A DNA stretch of 64,000 bases from Trichoderma breve. Lineage: Eukaryota > Ascomycota > Sordariomycetes > Hypocreales > Hypocreaceae. Made by a program: the position numbers and the translations under genes. The notes under the pieces are model-generated. The model was not told where the DNA came from. It did not search any database and saw only the letters and a list, made by a program, of their open reading frames with translations. Position 1 is the first letter of the stretch. Every line of letters starts with the position of its first letter. The DNA lies in contig NC_079236.1 in assembly GCF_028502605.1 (NCBI RefSeq), forward strand, positions 4,092,001 to 4,156,000, written 5' to 3'. Below are positions 57,753 through 64,000 of this stretch, in pieces.

Positions 57753-59300
57753 ATGCAGTGTAGAAGGCGGCCCTATGATTACTCCAAACCGCGACCAAAC
57801 TACCCACGGTTCAAGACAGGATGCTTATCTTGCCGCCTGCGAAAGAAGAAATGTGACGAAGTAAAGCCGAGATGCCGGGCTTGTTGTCGAAACCACCTTG
57901 AATGTCAATGGCCCGACCTCTCTGGAGGAACCAGTCAGCCAAACAGTGGCAGCAAGCCGGCTGGCCGTGGAGCAGTTGTGGAACAATTGCCTATTGTACG
58001 AGACGAGACACAATCGTATTCTCCAATATCGACAGTCTTGCGTCGCCAGTCCCCTACTCATGATCTCCCAATACCAGGGACAGCGTGTAACCTCACACAG
58101 GTGTCCATTACATTGTTACAGCACTATTCTGAATACACCGCCGGCCTACTTTGCACATCTCCTCCAACCAAAAGCCCATTTATCACCGTCGTCCTTCCAC
58201 TGGCTTCCAGTGATGAACTTATTATGCATACGATCCTAGCTCTAAGCGGCACGCATTTAGAGTGCAGACAATCTGTTCGGAATTCTGGCTCCATTGGAAG
58301 TGTTGATCTCGAAATGCAGCGTGCTACTGCTCTGCACTATCAAAACACAATATCAGGCCTGCGGCGAGAATTGCTCAACTTCGATTCCGCAAATGACCGG
58401 CAACAAGCGAGGCTCTTGTTAATCCTGATTATTGCTTGTCATTACGAAGCTATATCTGGCAATAAGAGCGGAATGATGCTCCAGCATTTGCGTGCTAGTC
58501 GAGAGATAGTCAGGCGACTTCTCACTCAACCTCAAAGAGGTAATATTGACCAAGATTCTCTGGGTTTTAGCCTTGAACTCTACGCCTACTTGTCCATCGT
58601 CAACTCGCTCGCATCTTATCGAAGTATTGGAAAGCTTGCTCAGCCATACGACACGTTTTTGACTTCGTTGGATGAACTAAGCAGCTACTCGACATTTGGC
58701 TCAATGTTTGGCGGTTGCCACTCACTATATGAGCTTATTCCCCGCATCAGTCAGTTAGGCGTAGAATATCTCGCAGGACAGAGTATTCTTGGGGATGACT
58801 GGATACCTGGTGCCGAACTTCAGTCATGCTATAAAGCAATTGAACAGCGCATTATTACTTGGACGATGCCGCCATCCGCAGACTCTTTGGATCAACATGA
58901 GAATAGCGATATTACAACAGCCGCAGAAGTTATCCGACATGGTCTCTATATATATCTTATGACTTCTTTTTGTGGAGCAGGTCGGCCAGACCCAATTTCG
59001 CAATTACAAATTGAAGCTCAGGTCGACATCGTCCTGGCTCTAGCCAGTTCAGTAAAAAATATGCGAAGCAGGACAATACTACTGTGGCCATGCATTATAG
59101 CCGGTTCCTGCATGACCAAAGAGGAGCAGCAAAAACATCTGAAATATGAATTACTACATTCAGGCTTTGACATGAAGCACTTATTCAGTTTGAGTGAGAT
59201 GCTAGAGCGAATGTGGAGTGATGATGATGTGAGGGCGTATGGCCCGTACGGGCTATACTTGACGATGGAGAAGAGTAATCACTACATACCTATTATGTAG
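57753..59300 (+). CDS. Zn2Cys6 transcription factor (Fungal_trans_2 type)
   Basis: Single exon, 515 aa. Zinc cluster TGCLSCRLRKKKCDEVKPRCRACCRNHLECQWP at residues 23-55, with C-x2-C-x6-C-x5-C-x2-C-x6-C spacing. The remainder is the helical regulatory domain of the PF11951 type (DELIMHTILALSGTHL, LLLILIIACHYEAISG, LELYAYLSIVNSL, LLWPCIIAGSCM). Its intronless structure contrasts with the other regulators here. It diverges from the RidA-amine oxidase gene and is the obvious candidate to regulate it and the permease (inference from position only). Confidence 0.87.
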   Translation: MQCRRRPYDYSKPRPNYPRFKTGCLSCRLRKKKCDEVKPRCRACCRNHLECQWPDLSGGTSQPNSGSKPAGRGAVVEQLPIVRDETQSYSPISTVLRRQSPTHDLPIPGTACNLTQVSITLLQHYSEYTAGLLCTSPPTKSPFITVVLPLASSDELIMHTILALSGTHLECRQSVRNSGSIGSVDLEMQRATALHYQNTISGLRRELLNFDSANDRQQARLLLILIIACHYEAISGNKSGMMLQHLRASREIVRRLLTQPQRGNIDQDSLGFSLELYAYLSIVNSLASYRSIGKLAQPYDTFLTSLDELSSYSTFGSMFGGCHSLYELIPRISQLGVEYLAGQSILGDDWIPGAELQSCYKAIEQRIITWTMPPSADSLDQHENSDITTAAEVIRHGLYIYLMTSFCGAGRPDPISQLQIEAQVDIVLALASSVKNMRSRTILLWPCIIAGSCMTKEEQQKHLKYELLHSGFDMKHLFSLSEMLERMWSDDDVRAYGPYGLYLTMEKSNHYIPIM

Positions 59301-60015
59301 CTATATAGTTACATTTTTCACAGCTAAGAAAGTTTATAGGTGCAATTATAAGTGGCGATTAAGTAGCCATGTAAATTACGAAATCTTTTCCTCCAATAAA
59401 GATCTTGTTCACATATTTTGTCTCTCATATACATACAATTTGGATAAGAGAAAAACACAAAACTAGCAGTTTCTTTCTTTTCTTCAAGGCGGCAAATCCC
59501 CTTCAACCCTAAAGAAAGAAAACGCATACATGCTGACTTTTAAGATGCATGGTGGCCGGAAAAGTGCTCCAGCTTCTCCCGAGCACCCTATATTTGCTTC
59601 ATAAGAATCCCGCTGCGATTTGGTGGTCTCCATCGGTGAAACTGCAACGGACATATGAAGTGGGGCTCGTCCGCGGAAGAGTGAGAGGAACCAGGATGAG
59701 CTGGACTTGAATGGACAAATTTCACATAATTCCCTACTTGGCACAAGCCACAGACGCAGGAGATAAAATGTCAGTAAGCCTATATGAGTGTAATAGTGAA
59801 TTCTATCTTGGAGAAGACACGCTGCTTGAAACTAGATGCAAATAACGGCAACGGGTATCTCTGTTAGGAACATCTGACCATCCTCATACTCTGCCTCACC
59901 ACCAATAAGCGCTAATTGACAAAGAGTGGTCAGCTTTCCGCCATATATCAAAATTTGATTCTCGTCTGCAATCTTGCTCTTCATGCCTCGACAGGTTTTC
60001 CCTCAGAAGTGTCCG
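59301..60015. other. intergenic, convergent 3' flanks
   Basis: No gene seen; open frames of up to 86 codons lack any domain. Confidence 0.45.
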
Positions 60016-62019
60016 TCACGTTGGCAAAACCTGTCGCAATCCACTAAGCAGAGGCGGCATCTCAACAGCGGTAGAGTTGGCTACATTATCTCTTTTCCCA
60101 TCTGCACCAGCAATTGACCGCGACTGTCTACTGCCAGTATCAAATATCGTATCAATCTCTTCCAAAGATTTCCCTTTGATTTCAACCCAAAAGTACCACT
60201 GTTGTTTGTCAGTCGTGCGCATAAGCACAATCGGGGATGACCACAGCTCACAATCAGCGCCACCATTCCAACATCCCACGACGCATTGATAATATACATC
60301 TTCCAGCCAATAGTTTGGAGTGCGATGGGTGTAACCAGCACCAATATGGTGCTGATAGCGGTGTAAGCCAATAGCACAAGCTTGCAAGCTGTGACGATCA
60401 AAACTTACCCACAAAGATTTTGTCCAAGTTGCGTAACCGCCACGGTGTGAGCGCGAATCAAGAAATTCGCAATCTCTGGTGGATAGAGACTGAACAATGG
60501 CGTCCATGCAATGGAATAGATGCCTTGAAAGAGGAACATTACGGCCACGTTGCCATAGACCAAGGCTTTTGAGGCGTGGTCCGGATCTTCGGCGTACTTT
60601 TTCGTGAGAAGGCCGATGGTCAAAAGACAGGCAACCAAAAGTGCTTCAGTGATAATGGCAGTCGACTTTCGTCCCCAGCGAGATATGAACTGTGTCCCTG
60701 CAAGTGCGCAAGGAAGGCACCATGCATTTAGGACAATGTTCTAGATGATAATACGTCAGTGCATGCTTGGATACTTTGCTGCTATGGCGAGTTTATTTAC
60801 CGCCTTCAATTGAGATTTGATGTTCGTGATACCCGCAGTCTTAAGTTCGGCGCCAAGATAGAATGTTGCGATAACGTTTCCAGCTGTTGAAGCAAATATT
60901 CCCGTCGATGAGCCAATCAGGAGCCGTCTTCTTGCCACAGGGTCCTTGACAATGCCCCAGATTGTCACATTGTGCTTCTGCGAGCGCTCTAGCTCAATGC
61001 CCTTGACAATCTGCTCGTATAAAACATTTGATGCCGGATCTTCAATGTTGCCATTAGAGCTAACAAGAGCAACCGCAAGCTGCGCTGCTTCGTGGTGGCC
61101 ACGATAAGCCAACCAACGTGGCGACTCAGGACTACGCGTTTTAGCTAGAGCTCTTCTAGCCTGAGAGGGCACAAACAACACACATGAATGGCAGAAATCC
61201 AATACTGAATACAGAGAACATGCCTTGAGCCACGGATGGAAGCCTCCAGGCCCACGACGATTCCCAGGAGCTCGTGCTAAGAGTAATGACCGCAATGATT
61301 AAAGCACCGACGCTTAGAGTCTAGTTAGAATCCAACCCCAGTTGTTGAAGTGCACTTACTAGTAGAAGTTGTTAAGCATACTAACCCCCCATAATCGCCA
61401 CGTATTTGGAAACGTTTCAGACAGGTACGTTCCGCTTGCAATATTGGCGATCGCAGTTCCAAACCCGACTAACACTCTGGCCACAATAAACATAGCAACA
61501 TTTTGAGCTGCCGTCTGAATTGCCATACTGGCAATTGCTATTAGACTGCCCCAGAAGATAGCAGGGCGTCGACCGAAACGATCGCACAGCAAGCCAGAGC
61601 AGGGCGTTGCCAGACAGCCACCAATAAAAATTGCGGCAGTGTGCAAGCCTTTTGTCGTATCATTAAGATCAAAATAATTAATGTATGCGGGTAAGATATT
61701 AAGGCCATTGAGCATTGATCGGTAGATTCCATAAGTCTAATTCGCATAAGTAAGATCCATAGTGATCATACAGCAGAGCTTTCGAGCCACACACAGTAGA
61801 GATTGCCATTGAAGAAGTCATAAGCAGAATTAGCACCACATTAGATGATACTGGGACATAGGCAGGGAGCCATGTGCCGGATTCAGCTTTTCTAAGCATG
61901 ATGGCAGCGTTGAAGGTCACACAATACGCTGCAATAGTGATAGTGAAGTTTTTGTGGCCATCCAGAACTGCTGAACTTGACAATACAGATGTGCTTTTAG
62001 AGAATTTCGGGTGTTGCAT
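60016..62019 (-). CDS. MFS sugar porter, lactose-permease-like
   Basis: Seven exons: 62019-61795, 61736-61360, 61312-61184, 61131-60801, 60740-60409, 60351-60252 and 60198-60016; 558 aa. Joined segments restore the sugar-porter pattern: YRSMLNGL in helix 1, CDRFGRRPAIFWG, ARVLVGFGTAIANIASGTYLSE, LPFIPESPRWLAYRG, SRWGRKSTAI, GIYSIAWTPLFSLYPPEI, and the closing YFWVEIKGKSLEEIDTIFD characteristic of fungal lactose permeases. The first 40 residues before MLRKAES are weakly supported; translation could start at 61899. It lies tail-to-tail with the regulator at 57753. The substrate could be a disaccharide or another hexoside. Confidence 0.83.
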
Positions 62020-62976
62020 CGACTATGAGGGACGTCGCGATCATATAGAGAGCTATGTTCCGAGATCGGCGCGAAGTCGGAGAGCGGGCGCAGTTGTTGA
62101 TCTCTATTTCGAGCAACTCGGATACACTTGCCGGAGTAGCGGGCGTCTCTCGGTCAGAGGTAAAAGGATAATACGAGGTGCGTTTGAGTCTAACGATATT
62201 CCACACAAGTCGTAGAATGCAACCGACAGTACTTAACTAGCTAATGGTATTGTCTACTCTGCCCAAGGTTTGTGCATCCAATTCCAGTCGCCATGTTAGC
62301 TTGTTGCTGTCCTTTCTATGCCGAGATCGTTAACAATATGATGGACTTTCTGACGTTACATTTGGAAATTCATGGTGCGGTGTCTACCACAGGATTCGGT
62401 CTCGATCCCTTCTGTCTTCCGAGTTTCCGTTGTTTTTACCAGAAACTCTGTCATACAGACCAAGGCTGTATAGTAGTATTTCCTACCTAGGCCCGTGAAC
62501 GCGGAAGAAGTCATGCGGAGGTGCGAGGTATACTGCGCCGGTATACAGTTGTCTATAATAAATGTAACATTTGCTGCCTGTAAGCTACGCTATAGGGACA
62601 TGTCTCCAGCCTGTAAGTTACTTGAATACTAAACAGAAGATCTTCTTATAGGTCTCATCGTTGCACTTTGCGTTGAGGATATTTATAAATGTATAGAGAT
62701 TATATTTCTTACTTAGACAAGAGTGTTAACGAAGCTGTATTAGTTGGTCTATTATATAACTGGGTTTTATTGATAGCTCGGGAAGGTCCTTTGAAACTCC
62801 TGTGACTATTACCTCAACACAATACTACTTCCCAGCCTGACTTACTACAGCCAAGACTACGGAGGTAGCACGAGCTTATGGTTATATTGTATCTAGCTAG
62901 TCCACCCGCGTTTGTGCTAGAACTAAGTCGCCAGCAAACTGTAAACCGTGACAGAAGTAGTAATATAAATGTATTC
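62020..62976. other. intergenic region
   Basis: No gene seen between the MFS gene and the P450 end. Confidence 0.45.
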
Positions 62977-64000
62977 TTACTGGTCGTCGTCAACCAACTG
63001 ACATTCAATCACGCATTTCAACCCCCATGGTACAGCATCATGTGTGCTACATTGCCTCATTGAGGCGTGTGTGGATGACTCTGTCATGACTGTTTTATAC
63101 TTTCGATAGAGCCCTGCAATTAGCAATTTGATCTCCATAGTAGCAAGTGCCTTTCCTAAACAGACTCTTCCACCGTATCCAAAAGGGATAAGTTGATTCA
63201 ATCTCTTGTTGAGCATCTCCTCGTCTCCATCGAGCCATCTTTCTGGCAAGAAATGATCTGGGTTTGGGAATATATTCTCATCTCTATGAAGTGCTGCGAC
63301 TGAACTTGTGACTATGGTCCCTTCTGGAAGATAGTTGTTTAACAAAGTACGCCCGCCTTCTGGAACAAGGCGCTCAGAACGTCCGCTCGATGCCGGATGG
63401 AGGCGATATACTTCTCGCAAGCATGCTTCCAGAGATGGAACTTGACTATTGACGTCGGCAAATGATACAAGGCCATTCTCTTGTACTGCCAATTCGTTCA
63501 ATTCTTTACGTATTTTCTGTTGCCATTCTGGATGCTCAGTCAATCTCCAGACAAGATACGTGGCAGTTACCGCAACAGTAGCCTCAGCAGCATTGATATT
63601 GTCGAGAATCTCTGCCGCAACGTATAAGTGGTCAGTCGACTGCTTTGGCCTGACATTTTGGAGGTTTGCGAGGATGTGCTGGAGGAGCGAACGCGAATTA
63701 TCAAAATCGGGGTCTTTCATTGTTTCGGAAATGCGTTGTTGACACCATGATGCAAGCCTATCCTCCGCCCGAAGGTATGCCAGCCCTGGGCTCAGCGTAT
63801 CCAATAGTTTTGAGACGTAATCAAAAAAAATCGGGCAATGAAGGCGAAGTGGCCCAACAAATTGTAAGTGTTTTAGATCCATAACTATCTGACGCTCTAG
63901 ACAAACGTTCTCCACAGACTGGGTGCTATGGTGAGGACCTAACACCAAGAATGTGATAATATCAAGAGCGTAACAGTCGGCGAGACTATAAATGTCTACT
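62977..64000 (-). CDS. cytochrome P450, C-terminal two-thirds (cut by window edge)
   Basis: The open frame continues through the right edge, so the N-terminus and membrane anchor are missing; about 341 codons are visible, without introns. P450 motifs in order: I-helix region NAAEATVAVTATYLVWRL (the usual A/G-G-x-D/E-T core is degenerate, reading A-E-A-T), EACLREVYRLHP (ExxR), PDHFLPERWL, and the heme-binding FGYGGRVCLG with the cysteine ligand. The preceding residues (CYALDIITFLVLG) match the region after helix C. It is most like fungal benzoate-hydroxylase or pisatin-demethylase-type P450s, but the assignment is only to the superfamily. Confidence 0.85.
   Translation of the reverse strand, partial: VDIYSLADCYALDIITFLVLGPHHSTQSVENVCLERQIVMDLKHLQFVGPLRLHCPIFFDYVSKLLDTLSPGLAYLRAEDRLASWCQQRISETMKDPDFDNSRSLLQHILANLQNVRPKQSTDHLYVAAEILDNINAAEATVAVTATYLVWRLTEHPEWQQKIRKELNELAVQENGLVSFADVNSQVPSLEACLREVYRLHPASSGRSERLVPEGGRTLLNNYLPEGTIVTSSVAALHRDENIFPNPDHFLPERWLDGDEEMLNKRLNQLIPFGYGGRVCLGKALATMEIKLLIAGLYRKYKTVMTESSTHASMRQCSTHDAVPWGLKCVIECQLVDDDQ

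Overview
This window reads as nuclear DNA of a filamentous ascomycete (Pezizomycotina). The genes have short GT..AG introns, mostly 47-77 nt, with CTAAC-like branch sites. There are six Zn2Cys6 transcription factors, many MFS transporters and many oxidoreductases. I place 30 genes that can be spliced into complete reading frames, one cytochrome P450 cut by the right edge, and one broken gene (a glutathione S-transferase tail). I see no rRNA, tRNA, CRISPR array or intact transposon. Exon models were built by hand from splice signals and family expectations; in every complete spliced model the exon lengths sum to a multiple of three.

Layout. 0.1-2.2 kb: a D-serine dehydratase-like PLP enzyme faces a RidA enamine/imine deaminase. 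3.1-12.7 kb: a regulator, a secreted SnoaL-like protein, the GST remnant, a metallophosphoesterase and two small orphan genes. 13.8-17.8 kb: a PrpF-type isomerase and an ACS-family MFS carrier diverge from a promoter carrying three CGG-N8-CCG palindromes. 18.2-30.1 kb: a polyol or sugar type module, with a P-loop kinase, three SDRs, a two-domain ABM-like protein, a zinc polyol dehydrogenase and a Gal4-like regulator. Its promoters repeatedly carry CGGAC-type CGG-N10/11-CCG palindromes.

30.9-43.6 kb: a secreted amidohydrolase, a linalool dehydratase/isomerase-like enzyme, a Zn2Cys6 regulator diverging from an MFS sugar-type transporter, a Pro1 tautomerase, and an Aro80-like regulator. Two intergenic regions here carry arrays of directly repeated CGG with 6-nt spacers. 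44.3-64 kb: an HSL-type esterase, a 97-aa orphan, a Dal5-like MFS carrier, a Baeyer-Villiger type monooxygenase, an amino-acid/GABA permease, a RidA-amine oxidase fusion with a divergent Zn2Cys6 regulator, a lactose-permease-like MFS and the partial P450.

The window is accessory and catabolic in character: transporter, oxidoreductase and regulator modules with shared divergent promoters. The strongest signals are the operator families tied to local regulators, the fused RidA-amine oxidase, the D-serine dehydratase/RidA pair, and the fungal linalool dehydratase/isomerase-like gene.
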